The notes: generated by a model from the sequence alone, not told the origin. Shown: positions 11,881 to 24,588, counted from the first letter of the stretch. The stretch is DNA of 64,000 nt from Sycobia sp. Sy_11 (GCA_018907035.1 JACCIC010000035.1:3319001-3383000), one strand, 5' to 3'. Made by a program: numbers and translations.

Positions 11881-12620
11881 CGGCCCCAGATCACTTCCGT
11901 AACGACGAAACGGTCCCGCGCCTTCTCCCGTTCTATCCTTACGACAGCCGAACGCGCGAACCCGCCACCTACTGAAATCCACGAGGCGCACCGCGCCGAG
12001 CTCCGTGACGAAAACCTCCGCCAGCCCGGCAGCCGAGCGTCGCCACCCCCCCCCCCCATTTTCCCGCTCGCTTCGGAAAATCCCGCGCCGGCTCGCGTAT
12101 ACGCATCGACGCGGCACGGTCTACGCCCCTTAAGTATACACCGGCTGCCGCCAGGCTCACCCCGCAGCGCGATTCGCGCGATTCCCAATCAATTATCCGC
12201 GGCGTATTTCTTGCTCGGCCTTTCTTTCCCACACGCAAGCGCGCGAGCGCGCGCGCGCACACACACAGGCGCACATATGCACGGGCGCACGTGTACGCAC
12301 GCGGGCGGTTGTCTGTCGGGTCGGGGGAGAGAGAGGTGGGAGGGGGGGGGGTTTTCTCGCCGTCTCGCTCCTACGGGTCGGGAAATCCATTTGATTGTGA
12401 CTTATATAGACGAGCGTCGTGGGAGCCGAGCGTGAAGGATCGAAGGTATCGAGAACGTCCGATGCGTGCCTCGAGTCCGAACGATGCCCGCGCGCTCTAA
12501 ATTGGAGTCGGCAAGAATCGCCCCTGGGCCGAGCGGGGGGGGGGGGGAAGAAAAAAAAATATAACGAGCATTACGCTGCTACATCGGCGAATTCTCCGCG
12601 GCGAATTGTCATTTGCACTT
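11880..12620. other. GC-rich patch with homopolymer C and G runs
   Basis: CpG-dense sequence with a C run near 12,047-12,057, a G run near 12,342-12,350, and G13 at 12,535-12,547. It also has a CG/CA alternating tract at about 12,238-12,268. No gene is supportable. Confidence 0.65.
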
Positions 12621-13800
12621 AATGAGCCAAGCAGTCAGCGCGGATTTACCGATAAAAATTTGACTGTATCTTTCAGCAGTTACATCATCGCCTGCCATTG
12701 CACTGATTTACATTTAAAGCGAAACGGTTGTAAAAGTGATCTGCGCAAAAACCTCGAATAATACTGAATTCGTCTGAGCTCCGTGTATGATATGATAATT
12801 GATAAATTTTCATCGAGGAAATTTTATATCATCAAATGTCGTTTATTCGATGTGCCAATATCGCAAAAATGTGCAAGGAGAGAAGTGAAGCTTTATTAAA
12901 AGTGTATCAGTAACTATGCACAAGTTATTAGTAAATAATCACTCATTGAAAGAAATGTGTTGAAAGCTCACTGGATTAGTTAGTTAAAAAATTACAGAAT
13001 AAATCCAGATATTTATCACCGTTATTGCAGTGAATATAATTATTTACATTTTAATAATATAAAGTTATATTATTATTTAATATTTATCACTTGCAGTGCT
13101 TGTATTACTTCTATGTATATGCATTGAACTTAACGCAGAATATGTGCCTATATTGTTATTAGTTGTATTAAACGACATTAACTTTCGTCACTCGTTTTAT
13201 ACGCAGCGATTAAGCAATGATATCAAGTAGGCACTGATCATCGTTGGAAAATAACGGTTTCATACTGAAAATTTCACTGATTTACTTTCTAGAGAGCCTA
13301 TTCACGATATCTTTAAAGTAGTCATATTCATGTCGTGATCGCGATTAAACGCAAGTCCATCGAGTAATCATTACTAAACAAGAAATTATAGCCATATACT
13401 AATTATGATATCACCGTTAGCATCCACAAATTTTTATGCCAATGGGAAACAATAAATTTAGTACGATTTTAATTTATTAACAAGTAAATATTAAAGATGT
13501 TGTTAATTAAAGACGAAAAATATCTGAAAAAAAAAATCTAAAATACAACCATTTAATTGCGCTGCTTACAGGCAAATGAGGATAATTTAAAATTAAGAAC
13601 TAGATCGTTAAGGCAAGCTATTTTAATCCACCCAAGAAGAGAGCTCGACCACGTTATAACGTGTATACATGTATACGATTATGAAAAACGAAAAAGAAAT
13701 AGAGAAAAAGAATCCCGAGTTGCGAACCAATAAATTACGAGCAATTAATTTAATTATAATCGCGGACCGCGCGCAAATAATAAACCCCGCGCAGGGGAGC

Positions 13801-13805
<5 letters not shown>
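12621..13805. other. AT-rich unique stretch, about 1.2 kb
   Basis: Free of microsatellites to 13,800. No transposon ends, RNA structures or coding blocks are recognised. Confidence 0.6.

Positions 13806-13838
<33 letters not shown>
13806..13838. repeat. (CT)n microsatellite
   Basis: About 16 perfect CT units. Confidence 0.95.
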
Positions 13839-13843
<5 letters not shown>

Positions 13844-14388
13844 TTCTCTCTCTTCCAGAAACCTGTGTTTTGCGCGAGAAGTGTCGGCTGCCTCCGCGCT
13901 CAGACCTGCCGCCGCTGCACAGCGCGCCTTAATTGGCCTCGCGCGCGCGAGCGCGCGTCGAAAAACGGGCGGCATATAGCCCCTCTTGGAAGCATCAGCT
14001 CTTAGATGCGCGCGCGCTACTGCTGGCCTATCTTGAAGGAAAAAAATGTATGCGTGCGTGTGTGTGTGTGTTTGAGCGCGCATCTCGATGCGCGCACTGA
14101 AGCGACCGCTCCCCAAGTGCTCTCCCGAGAGATCGAGAGAGAAAGAGAGATTGATCTGATGGACCTCTGGGCCACGTCGCGCCGGGGAAGCGGCGGAATA
14201 GAGGTGAAAGATAAGAGCGGCGCGCGCGCCGAACGAGCGGAGGAAGAATCTCGGGCGCTTGGGCGCTAATTAATGGCGCTCGGCGGTTGCTCCCCGCGCC
14301 CCCCTCGCCGCGCCGCTAAATCCGTTCGTAGGTCTCACCGTATACATTGAGCGCGCGAAAAATCCTCGAAAAACCCGTTTTGCTTACG

Positions 14389-14394
<6 letters not shown>
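13839..14394. other. GC-rich patch
   Basis: CpG-rich sequence with CG-alternating runs at about 13,937-13,958. Frames here are compositional. Confidence 0.6.

Positions 14395-14434
<40 letters not shown>
14395..14434. repeat. (TA)20 microsatellite
   Basis: A perfect TA array. Confidence 0.97.
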
Positions 14435-14437
<3 letters not shown>

Positions 14438-14568
14438 TTATTAGTTTATTTGTTTGGTCGTACGCTGCGGTTGCTGTCTGGTCTAGCTCGCGGGCCATTA
14501 GGCCGCGGTGCTCTCGAATCCGAGCGAAGGTGTTTGCGTACGCGGGAGAAAATTCTCTGTATCTGTAC

Positions 14569-14584
14569 ATATATATATATATAT
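14569..14584. repeat. Short (AT)8 microsatellite
   Basis: Eight AT units between two longer arrays. Confidence 0.85.
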
Positions 14585-14779
14585 GGGCGAGGTGCATATA
14601 TATGCGGTATATCATCGGCGAGAAGAAAAAAGATGAGGGGAAATCTTTGCTGAACCCCCTCTCGCTTCAGCCATCTCTGTCTCGCGCACTGATGTGGCTT
14701 ATAAATGAGAGCTGCCACCGCGACTCTTCGTACGTTCTATATGCATACATATACAAATATATATGTGTATATTATAAAC

Positions 14780-14781
<2 letters not shown>

Positions 14782-14824
<43 letters not shown>
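14782..14824. repeat. (AT)n microsatellite
   Basis: About 21 units, preceded by impure TA/CA-like sequence from 14,742. Confidence 0.97.
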
Positions 14825-14827
<3 letters not shown>

Positions 14828-14959
14828 GGGAGTGAAAGTAACAGTCATCCGAGCAATTTGATCTAGTTTTTTTATTTACCACAGGAATATAACCGTGCGG
14901 GTATCCGCGCTGCTTATGCCCGCTTGAAATTTCAAGTTTTTTAGATAAAGAACATATAG

Positions 14960-14971
<12 letters not shown>

Positions 14972-15016
<45 letters not shown>
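14972..15016. repeat. (AT)n microsatellite
   Basis: About 22 perfect units. Confidence 0.97.
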
Positions 15017-15020
<4 letters not shown>

Positions 15021-15320
15021 TAGGAAATTCGTTACGTGCGTAAACCGGGAGAGTGTCGGGGCAGGTTAAAAACGTAATATCTATTTCACGCAGATTAGCC
15101 GATACGCGAATATCTACCCATAGCATAGGCTAAGCGCGGAAAAGAATATGTTTAAAGGCAAGCTCTATATGCTTATCAGGATTTTTCAATAATTTCAAAT
15201 ATATATGGTATTACTAGAACGAGCGCTTTCAATTTTTAATGAACGTATCGAATTACTTATATAGAGTGAACGAATAAATCTTTTGAATTCCTTTGTTGGT
15301 GGCTCGGACTCATAAGGATA
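15017..15320. other. Unique stretch, nothing recognised
   Basis: AT-rich to mixed sequence between two TA arrays. Confidence 0.5.
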
Positions 15321-15325
15321 CATAC

Positions 15326-15382
<57 letters not shown>
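15321..15382. repeat. (AT)n microsatellite with CATA start
   Basis: CATACATA runs into about 25 AT units. After this no long TA array occurs for 8.8 kb. Confidence 0.96.
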
Positions 15383-15385
<3 letters not shown>

Positions 15386-15640
15386 GGTTCGCCCCTTTTT
15401 CACAGGAATTGATGCGATTATTCGTATATTGTAACTACTATTTCATCGGCGTAAAATTTTTACTGTTACAAAACCGAGACCAGATCTGCTTTACTGTTTA
15501 TTTTATCCGAAATCCTCTAAAAACAAGAAAACAATAAAAGTTACAAGTCCACAGAGCGTAGTTGCATTTGCACGGTGTACTCTTTTATTATCACGTTATA
15601 TATATATACATAGTAGAGCCGGATTTTTCCTGGCCTCACC
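15383..15640. other. AT-rich unique stretch
   Basis: Only a short (TA)7 at about 15,597-15,609 is notable. Confidence 0.5.
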
Positions 15641-16251
15641 TCCGCCGCGAGAAGAATCTCTCGCAAAAATGTAAAGCAATTAGCTTCGACAAACGGGAAC
15701 GATTATTCCTGTTAAACGGAGGAGTCAAAATACCGAACATTTATTCACCTCTCCGGGGCCGGGGCCGCGGATGAAAAAGCGACTTTCTCTACTCCCTGGA
15801 ATTTAGAGAGAAGATACCGAGGCGCGAACTGGGCGGCCCCTCCTCGCCCCTCGGCTCCGTCGCCCGAGAAGCTTTCGGCCGGGCCGCGGGGAGCTTTCGA
15901 ATAAAATGGCCGTGACTCGCGGCGAGCGGGGGGGGCGACGGGAGAGCGTAAAAAAAAGGAGATAAATAAAAGAAGCGGAGACGCAAAAAGGGAAAAGAGA
16001 GCAAGATCGATTCTCTCGCGCTCGCGCGGTCCGGCAGCGGGCGGCTCCGCGACGCGGAGGGGGCGAGGAGTGAAAGTAACGGGCGATCGCGCGCGCGCGC
16101 GCGCCAGCGTCACGCAAGTCCGCTCGCGCCTCTCCAGCGCGGTGGTGGCCTCACGCGCGCGCATATCTATGACCAGAGCGCGCTCGCGCGCGCACACCCC
16201 GGCGTCACGCATCGGACGCGCGCGCGCGACGCTCGTTAGAACTGTAGCACC

Positions 16252-16278
16252 GGGCGGCGGCGGCGGCGGCCTGGCGGC
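16252..16278. repeat. (CGG)n tract
   Basis: About seven CGG/GGC units with a short interruption. Confidence 0.9.
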
Positions 16279-16406
16279 GCGAGTGGGAGCACCGAGGCAG
16301 CGCCTCGCAGATGTAGTGCACCGACCGGTCTCTAATGCTCCTCCGCACCTCTTGCGGAATGTTTGCGCTCGCGCGCGGGCTCGCGATCTCCGGCAGGACA
16401 CGTTGA

Positions 16407-16436
16407 GCCGCCGCCGCCGCCGCCGCCGCCGTCGCC
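16407..16436. repeat. (CCG)n tract
   Basis: About nine CCG units, the reverse complement of the CGG tract 130 bases upstream. The two could pair. Confidence 0.92.
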
Positions 16437-16664
16437 ACCGCAACCTACGGGCGGAAAGGCGGCGGCGTTGGCTGCGCGATCGCTGCTCTCTCGGACCGGA
16501 GAGCGCGCGTTGCGAAACGTCGCCACCTGAAACGTCGCCGAGCTCATTGGAAGAAGGAAGGGGGAGGTGGGGGAGAGGTGGGTGCGAGGGGAGAAAATGA
16601 TAACCGGCAGCGCTCATGCGGCACGTTTCTTGATTATCGCGCAAGAGGAGTCGGTTCGCCTGTA

Positions 16665-16722
16665 TTTTTTTTTTTCATTCTTTCTTTTTTTCTTTTTCTT
16701 GCTTTTTTTTTTTTCTTTTTAT
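16665..16722. repeat. T-rich tract
   Basis: T runs of 9-13 bases separated by single C or G bases. Confidence 0.85.
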
Positions 16723-17020
16723 TGCGCTCTCTCCCGCCTGCGCTCCCGAGCCTGCGTTGTCTCGAGCTAGATAGATATAGAGCCGGGATGCTTGACCCCG
16801 TGCGGTTTTACTCTATCCGCGCGGATTTATGCTTTAGGAGTTTTAAGCCAGATTCACTTTCCAACCTGTGGAAATTCCGGGCTGCCGATTTTTCTCTTCT
16901 CCTCCCCCCCCCCCGCCCCGCCCCTGCCGCTTATGAAACAAGCTTTCGAGTGATCGCGCCACTGGACTTTCGGATCGCTAGTAAAGCGAAATTTGGGCAG
17001 GAATGGCGGAGAAGGCTTTG

Positions 17021-17940
17021 AAAAATTGGGTGCGAACACGAAGTTTTGAAATAATAGAAATTTAATTCAATTGAGATTGTGGCTAAAAAAGTCTTGCACT
17101 GCTCCTCGTCTGACTATGCGCTGCCCTACTACTACTTGAATAAAGTTTGTAAATGCTAGGGATAATTTTTACCAGCTCTCGACAATGCTCTTGATATAAC
17201 TGAAAATGTATTCTTAATTTATTATTGTTTTGCAATATAATTATGAAATTGATTTATTATAATTTTAAGAAAATTTCGTGATATTATTCAATATCATGCT
17301 CAATTTGAAAATAAGAAACACAATTTGTTTTTCGCAAATAAAAAAACATGATCTCCTAAAATCAATTCTTTAAGTAATCCTGATGTAAAAAAATGTGTAA
17401 TTTTAGATAAGAGCAAAGGAATAATAGACTAAAAGTTGATCTTCGAAAATTCAGTAGTACCAAATTCTCGAACAATAGATAAAACTTCATTTCGCTCATG
17501 AATAATTAGAAATGTGGACGAAGATTGAACAATTTAGTCATACGAATGGTACTGGTTAATGCCTCTACCTATGGAAATGCATCTCTTTATTTATCTTATG
17601 AAATAGTTTATCTTATGAAATAGTATGAAAAGTTCAGATGATTTAATTGCGGAGCGCAGGGAGGCGGGGTAAACAAATCGCATTTATAATTCTCGATACG
17701 CCGGCAAAGGACCGGGATTGAAAGGAGTTAGGTTGAGGTATAGAGTCTCGTAAAAGAGCCGACCGCTAATGCCAAGGATTGACGTTTAAGAGGGATCTAA
17801 AGACACAGCATCCCGCTAACAGCGCGGTCTCGCGCGCGTGCGCACACGCTGCTCAATTGTCAGTTAACTCTTGGACAAGAGATAGCCGCGTCTCAGACAC
17901 GCGTCCCTGGAGCGCGTTAGGAATGCCAGATTCCTATACG
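17021..17940. other. AT-rich to mixed unique stretch
   Basis: No microsatellite arrays. TTAGGTTGA at 17,728-17,736 is too short to call a mariner end. Confidence 0.55.
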
Positions 17941-19391
17941 TGTATATATATACATATATATACATACAGACGCTTTCAATTTAGATTCAGATTCCGATCT
18001 ATCGAGAACCTTTCATCATCCGCGGCACAGCTTCATTACTACCGACTTCTTTGGCAACTTGCAGCGGCCGCAATTAGTATTGTAAACGCACGGCCCGTGG
18101 CGTCCCGATGAAACGCCAGGGAGCGGGGAAAGCGATAAATTAAAAAGAATTCGGGGCTTCGATCGTTACGATAACGAATTAATCAGAGATTAAGCGCTTC
18201 GTGTATGTATATTACATATATATATATGCATTCGTAAAAAATTATCCTCACTGCGCGATGCAGATTATTAGTTCTATTATTAGTCAAGTTGACCTTGCTT
18301 CATTAACTTTCGGAGCGACTTTTCACGTTCACCCGTTAAGATGAGTATTATTAGCTGCATTAATTCGCTCAATGCACGGGTATATTATATGTCTACAAAT
18401 ATTCGCCGAAAATTCTATACTACTGTCTTAACGTGATAAAGGACACTATATGAATAATACTGTTCGCTGTTTATCAATTTTTATTTAACTATTTAATTAA
18501 ATCATGTTAACACAATCCAGTTCATTTAGTTCCCATTCATTTTCATATTTCTACATTTCTATATCTGACAGATGAAGTTCCTGCTGTAAATTATGTCTTG
18601 TAGCTTAACTAGTTCTGTTGGAATGTATAAACGATAAACGTTTATTCTTTAAGTTATCCCATGAATTTTGACTATAAAGAGTGCAATGGAACATGCTGGT
18701 CCGACAAGATGCTGTAACACTGCGTGCAAACAGAATCCAAATGGTTTTTCAAATTCCGTTTTCACTTTCGTTAGCCTCGCGACCTAATTAAATATCGCTT
18801 ACCAATCGAATGATGGAGATATTTGTATTTAATTTTACCTTTATTTTTCAGTTTTGATGGATTCTGTAATATAGCGTTTTCACCTTAATACTCTTACGTC
18901 TGGAACGCTCTCAATTGATAGAGGAACAATGGGAAAGAATGACGAATTCAGAATTATCCGTTTTTACAACGAAGGCTTTTTGCCCCGTAAAGTATAATCA
19001 TAACTAACGAAAGATTAAATTTAATCTTTAAATTTCAATCTAAAAAATTAACCGTTTACTAAATTCTTATAATCATATTCGCATAATCGCGTATAATTTA
19101 TACAATGCATTTGAATTATATATTTTTTAAATTTATTGAGACTTATGTAACATTTGTTGATTTTACTACAACGTGGCGATGTTTCAAAACTAGTGTTGTT
19201 CATAATAATGAATGATGGAACTATATATACAAGTGCACAGGTTCGTAAGAAGTTTAATTAGAAGTAACTAACAATAAAATAAGTAGGTGTGTAATTCTGT
19301 ACAAGCGTACGAGACTAAACTCAATCTATTACCGGAATATTCGAATTTATCGTTTTCGTGATTAATGGAAAACATTTTTATTTTCTACGTG
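17941..19391. other. Mostly AT-rich unique stretch
   Basis: Short impure TATACA runs lie at 17,942-17,967 and 18,206-18,227. TGACCTTG at 18,290-18,297 is a nuclear-receptor monomer-like half site (FTZ-F1 type) next to ATTA cores, which could be chance. No coding signal is seen. Confidence 0.5.
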
Positions 19392-19424
19392 CTTTTTTTT
19401 TTGTTTTTTTTTTTTTTTGTTTTT
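19392..19424. repeat. T-rich tract
   Basis: Three T runs of 7-17 bases separated by single G bases. Confidence 0.85.
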
Positions 19425-19750
19425 GTCGAAGAAAGTTTATTTTACGTTGTCACGAACGAATTCCGATCCCCTCTGATGAGCTCTGACAATGTCTCGAAGT
19501 GCGCAGTGGACGCTCGACGAAACCGGTCTTCGTTACGCGGACCTGCCGTCGCCTTTCGTAACTCCTGCCCCGATCTTCGCGCGTCACCGCGAATGGAAGA
19601 AATAACAATCGCTCGGCGAACGAACGCGCGGACGTCCCCCTTTCGTGGTGCCCTGACCCGGCCCGCGCAGGGCGCCGCCTCGCGTTACGAGACGCCGCGA
19701 ACGAACCCGCGGCGAGCCGTCCACACGCCGCTCCGTACGGATCTGGCCGC

Positions 19751-19786
19751 GACGACGAGGACGACGACGACGACGACGGCGACGAG
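19751..19786. repeat. (GAC)n trinucleotide repeat
   Basis: About 12 GAC units with two variants. Confidence 0.92.
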
Positions 19787-19993
19787 CCCGCGTGCCGGAA
19801 TTTTTTGGCCCGCGAACTCGAAGATCTTGATGGCTCGGCGAGCGCTGCGCTCAATAAAGATCCCGCGATTATTCCGAGTGGCGTTCCGGGAAGATGGCGT
19901 TCGCGTTCGCGTCGAGTCGTTCGGGGCGAAGCGACGACGGGGAGCCGCGAGTTTCTTTGTAGACTTCTCGGGAAACTCACTCTCCAAAGGTTT

Positions 19994-20019
19994 CTGCTGC
20001 TGCTGCTGCTGCTGCTGCT
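19994..20019. repeat. (CTG)n trinucleotide repeat
   Basis: Almost nine perfect CTG units. The complementary CAG would encode Gln if translated. Confidence 0.95.
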
Positions 20020-20110
20020 TTTGGAGGAGGGGGGGGGGGAGAAATATCAAGGACTGGTTGTCGGTTCGCGCCGCGGTAACCTCCCAAGCGAGTTTTAAAC
20101 AAACATGGGC

Positions 20111-22055
20111 TCCGGTACCGCTGGTCTTAATAAAAATGTACGCCTCGGTACGTTTATTCAAAAGATCGTATCTTGTTCCTTTTTTGTATATTGATAACAT
20201 TTTTTCTCCCTCGGGGTACTGTAGGTACTGTAACAAGAACAAAAGAAAATGTACTTAATTGCTAATTTTATTAACCGCAAAGTAACGGGATGTTCTTTGA
20301 ACTGCTTCTCCTTAGTATTCTTAAGGCTTGATTACTTTATGTGACGAAAAAATTTGTAATGTTGACACTTGCTGCACGTGCCGTTTTATCTTCTAGTTTT
20401 TTATGCCAGACGAAAGCACGTAATCAAAATTAATTGCAAACCATGTGACATACATTTAAATTCTAATGAAAATAAAAAATTCAACTAATTTTAAAATTAC
20501 AATTTCGAGTTAAACGATAATGGCCCAAAATTTTCAATGACGAACCTAATGTTTTGAAAATAGTAAGTAGAATGAAGATTAGCAATCGGGACCTATACAG
20601 ATTCCCTAAAATAACCGTGAAATGCTATTCCTGAATATAATAAATAAAATTTATAATTTTGAATATTCATTGTTTTGCAATATATTTTGCAACTGTTTTG
20701 CTCATACTCGATCTTACGCAAAATCCGAACCTATTCTGTACGATATCATATTCGATATAATTGATGTCTTATAAATCTGCAGCTATCGGTTAAAATTTAT
20801 TCAAAGCTGTAATTCAGAATAAAATTCATCAAAATATTATACACAAAATGTTGTATCCGTGAACCAATCTACATCCACATATATCTATATGTATTTATCT
20901 ATCTCTCTATTCATCTGTTTATATAACTCGGGCAGCGTTTCGGTTTACTGCATCCGCACCGGGCACGTACACCTCGCTTACACACTGACGCACCGAGCGA
21001 TTTTCTATATACTTCGGTTAAGCGCACCGAATGTGCATTAACGTCACCCTCAATATTTATGGCTCTCTGCCTCGATTGTTGTGACGCAGTAGATCATTTT
21101 GATATATTTAGCAGTCGAGGTCCTATCATCTTTTTCTTAAGCAGAAAAAAAAAAAAAAAACAAGAAGAAACACGAATTGCTCTAGAAAACCGCATACGCA
21201 GGTATATCAGCTATTTTTTAACGCTACTGTACACCTGTCTAGGGAATAAATGATTATTCGATATTTTTATCAGTGTTGCGTTAGACTTTCTTAACGTATA
21301 AAGTGTATAAGTATGAATGGTAAAGGTAGATAATATCTAGCCTCGTTCAACCTACTTGCTCGAACTCACCAAGAATACCGGACATCTTAACAAAAGCGAG
21401 AAATTTCTCTGCAGAGACCTGATTCAGTCAATATTTTGGAGAGAAAGCCCAGATTTCTGATGAATAAATCGTTTTTCTCCTTAAATAGTAAATAATTTTT
21501 CATAAAAATTTCATGAAATTGAAGAAACGAAGTTCGGGAAATTTTTAATTCGATTTATTTTCGAAAATAATTTAGCAAGTACCTACTGCCGATGATAAAT
21601 AGATTAACCTATATAATGAGTTGTGTGAAATTATAAATCAAATTATTCAAATTCACTTATGAACAAAAAAAAAGAGAACGATGTAAATTAGATAGTTATT
21701 ATTAAACGTTTAACAAGTATTGCATTGCTTAATTAGGCGAAAAACGATGCAACTTAGGAATATTTTTTAATTTATTCATTCTAGTCATTATATTGAAATT
21801 CAAAATTTTTCAAATGTAACAGATTCAGTACTTTTAATTAAGATTCTAAGAACAGTACGTTTAATGAAGAAAATGTTTAGAAAACTTTATAGATTTTACT
21901 TTAGGCCAAGTTTGGAATACACATATGTCTTCCATTAATGATGGACGAGAACAATCGTTCCTAAAATCGATAGGTCATCGATGTGTGCATCAACAGTTAT
22001 GATAAATTATCATTCCCAAAAATGTGTATATGCTTTGACCCACTGGTATCGCCTC
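20111..22055. other. AT-rich unique stretch, about 1.9 kb
   Basis: No microsatellite longer than a 16-base A run near 21,145. Nothing is recognised on either strand. Confidence 0.6.
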
Positions 22056-22440
22056 GCCACTCCCCCCCCCCCCCAAAACGGGAGACGCCAAGAGCCAAGG
22101 AAGAAGAGTCCCGAAGTACACTCGGGTAAAGAGTCGGGTCGGAAAAGGAGTAGCCGAGGGTATCGCGCTCAACCGACCACGGCCGTTTTGATAATCGCGC
22201 GATACGCCTAACCGATACGCCCGTACAGAACGCGCGCTCGCTCAACGCTAAGCCTCGCCACGCGCCCGCGCCTCTCTGTCCCCCCCCCTCCTTCGTCGGT
22301 GCCGTCCTGATGCGCGATAATCCCCGCGCGACATGCCTCGGTTAATAGCCGCGCCGGGCCGAGACTTTCTTCGAGTTTCATTTAAATCCAATCACCTTAA
22401 ATCTCGTTGATCTGCGCCTCGCTCCGATTTCTTCATCGTT
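22056..22440. other. Small GC island with C homopolymers
   Basis: It starts with C13 at 22,062-22,074 and has a C9 near 22,280. CpG-rich, with no gene recognised. Confidence 0.6.
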
Positions 22441-24194
22441 AATATACAGAGCGTAATGTACAGTGTAAACACAGGCCCGCGATCGTTTCATTTCATTTCT
22501 GCTTTATAGAGTTCCTGTTCAAATTTTCTCAATTACGCTACTGTTGCTTTAAAAAGACATCCTTAATTATTTAATTTCAAATGCGTTCTCTCTTATATAT
22601 ATATAAATGACAAACAGTTTTAAATTAAACTAAACATTTAAACAATTTTGAAATGCTCTGCGTGACAATTCAATTCTTGAATTTAACTATTCTAAATAAG
22701 TTGTTTCAAAGCATATTTATCGATTATTCAAATGTATTTTAAAATGAGTGAGCATTCATTACTGAATATTACCAACATAGTGTTAAAAAATATATATATA
22801 TTATTACTTTTACTTCTGACAGTTTTTTCCATCAATTTTATTTATAATAAGTTTCATGCACGAAGCAATGTAATTTGTATATGTTAGAATATCGCATAGA
22901 TATTGAGGTGCTGGAAAATTTAAGTATGATAAAATTTGCCTTGATACGCACTCATAAACACTAATAAATAACAAAAATTAAATCGTCAAATCATTAAACA
23001 AAGATCATTAATATCTACAGCGAGTATTTATATAGCTAATTGTTAGCTTAATTATTATTACGTGCATTGATTAACATTCCTATACGAGGCGAAAGTTAAA
23101 ATGATTTTTCCTATCCCGAGCCCACGCAATAACTTAAGCCTATCATATCCTTCTGGCATTTGAAATTGCACAGTCTTTATTTTCGATACTTATATTTATC
23201 GATTAATATGCGCAATGCTGTACGATCAATGCTTAGCAGATAGGTATCCCGCACGAATACCGGACGTTTTACATAATGCATCGTCGTCCCGAACGAGCAT
23301 TCTATACAATTTTAGTTGACATCTATAATTTATCAACAGTGTACTTACGTGAAAGATGCATTGGCAATCAGCTCTGCGCGCGGAATAACTTTATATCTTG
23401 AATAATTTATTTATCGGTGATGATGTTCTTTTAAATTTACTAGCGAGTTTTTTTCTGTCATCTGCGCTTCGCGTTTAAACGCGCATTAACGTGCTCGCGA
23501 CGCGCCAAACCAGTGGCAAAATCGAAGAGCATCCGAGGATCATGCATTATCGACGGAGCCGACTTGCCGAAAAAATTGCTCGGATTAGGATTATGAAATT
23601 TTAAGGCTACAAGATTATTTGACCTAAAAGCATCCTGATGCAAATGTACGCATTCGTTGAAAAAACTTATCAAAACACAATTTTCATTCATTATCCATGA
23701 AAGAGAATCGACTGAATAAGTTTCTTTTCTTCTTGGAATAGAGACGGTATGTATTTTCTTGTTTCGAGTCAAATCGGCAGTCGAGTAAAAATGGTCCAAA
23801 TTAAATAGAATAGAGCATTCGATTCTTGAAAACAGATTTGCTAATAACTATGTAAATATTAATATTTGTAAAATCATTTGTAACGATTTCTTGAAAATTT
23901 TGAAGCAAATAATATTTCTGTATTAAGCCGAATTACATTTATGATTTTAATATAGAGCATGCCGAGTTCTCGATTACGCAATAAAATCGTTAATAATACA
24001 TCCTCGAGAAATTATAATTCCTTTTTAACCAATTAAATATTTTATGTAAATGCATGACAAGGTGGCTTTTGTACTTTTCGCGTTTCGACTACAATGAATA
24101 TTACGATTGGCAAAGTTTGCCGTCCGCCCGATTCTGAATTATTTTCATTTCGATGTATTAAGTACCGTTAATTTTTCCAGGCGCAGGTAAATCG

Positions 24195-24198
<4 letters not shown>
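22441..24198. other. AT-rich unique stretch, about 1.75 kb
   Basis: Only short TA runs (22,594-22,605 and 22,790-22,801). An unbiased minus-strand frame at 23,458-23,799 is discussed among rejected items. Confidence 0.55.

Positions 24199-24248
<50 letters not shown>
24199..24248. repeat. (TA)25 microsatellite
   Basis: The first of four TA arrays within 540 bases. Confidence 0.97.
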
Positions 24249-24250
<2 letters not shown>

Positions 24251-24331
24251 TAAGCAAAAAAAACAGTAATTGGAGGTCAGTGTATTAAAGCAACAAAAAA
24301 AGTCTCAATGAAATTTAATAACAACGTATCT

Positions 24332-24334
24332 GTA

Positions 24335-24386
<52 letters not shown>
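24332..24386. repeat. (TA)n microsatellite
   Basis: About 27 units with one TG interruption near 24,339. Confidence 0.96.
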
Positions 24387-24387
<1 letters not shown>

Positions 24388-24541
24388 GATCAGTACTGCG
24401 AGTCTTGCCCCGATGTTTACGCAGCTACGGCAATTCTTTTCACAACATCCGCGTTTATATGCATTGAAGTAGATTCCTGAGGATTGCGGTGTTGGGGCAA
24501 ATTAAGGGCGTCCGACGAAATCATTGCTGCGCCGCCGCTCC

Positions 24542-24543
<2 letters not shown>

Positions 24544-24586
<43 letters not shown>
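24544..24586. repeat. (AT)n microsatellite
   Basis: About 21 perfect units. Confidence 0.97.

Positions 24587-24588
<2 letters not shown>

Larger units (their letters stand above)
15641..17020. other. Most GC-rich block of the window
   Basis: About 1.4 kb of CpG-dense sequence with CGG/CCG arrays, CG-alternating runs (near 16,088-16,104) and a C11 run at 16,904-16,914. A minus-strand frame of 299 codons (15,745-16,644) is over a quarter Arg and overlaps other open frames on both strands. The block may be an unmethylated CpG-rich promoter or UTR-like segment, but no TATA, start or splice evidence ties it to a gene. Confidence 0.6.
19530..20110. other. GC-rich patch with GAC and CTG arrays
   Basis: A CpG-dense island in AT-rich surroundings. 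Frames of 297 (+), 185 (-) and 176 (-) codons overlap here. The minus frame includes eight Gln from the CTG array. None shows a recognisable domain, and they exclude one another. Confidence 0.55.

Noticed and set aside
11728..12435. 235-codon plus-strand open frame
   Set aside because: The AT-rich start looks ordinary, but most of it is Arg/Pro-rich in a GC patch with C runs. No family is recognised.
15745..16644. 299-codon minus-strand open frame
   Set aside because: It is Arg/Ala/Pro-rich, lies in the most GC-rich block where stops are rare, overlaps other open frames on both strands, and shows no domain.
17728..17736. TTAGGTTGA as a mariner end
   Set aside because: Nine bases only, with no matching inner sequence or partner.
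19365..20258. 297-codon plus-strand open frame
   Set aside because: It begins in a T-rich tract read as Phe, runs through GAC and CTG arrays, competes with two minus frames, and has no recognised domain.
23458..23799. 113-codon minus-strand frame of ordinary composition
   Set aside because: It opens at TTG, and the first ATG leaves only 77 codons. No family is recognised, and a few frames this long are expected by chance in 64 kb. It would be reconsidered if transcribed.
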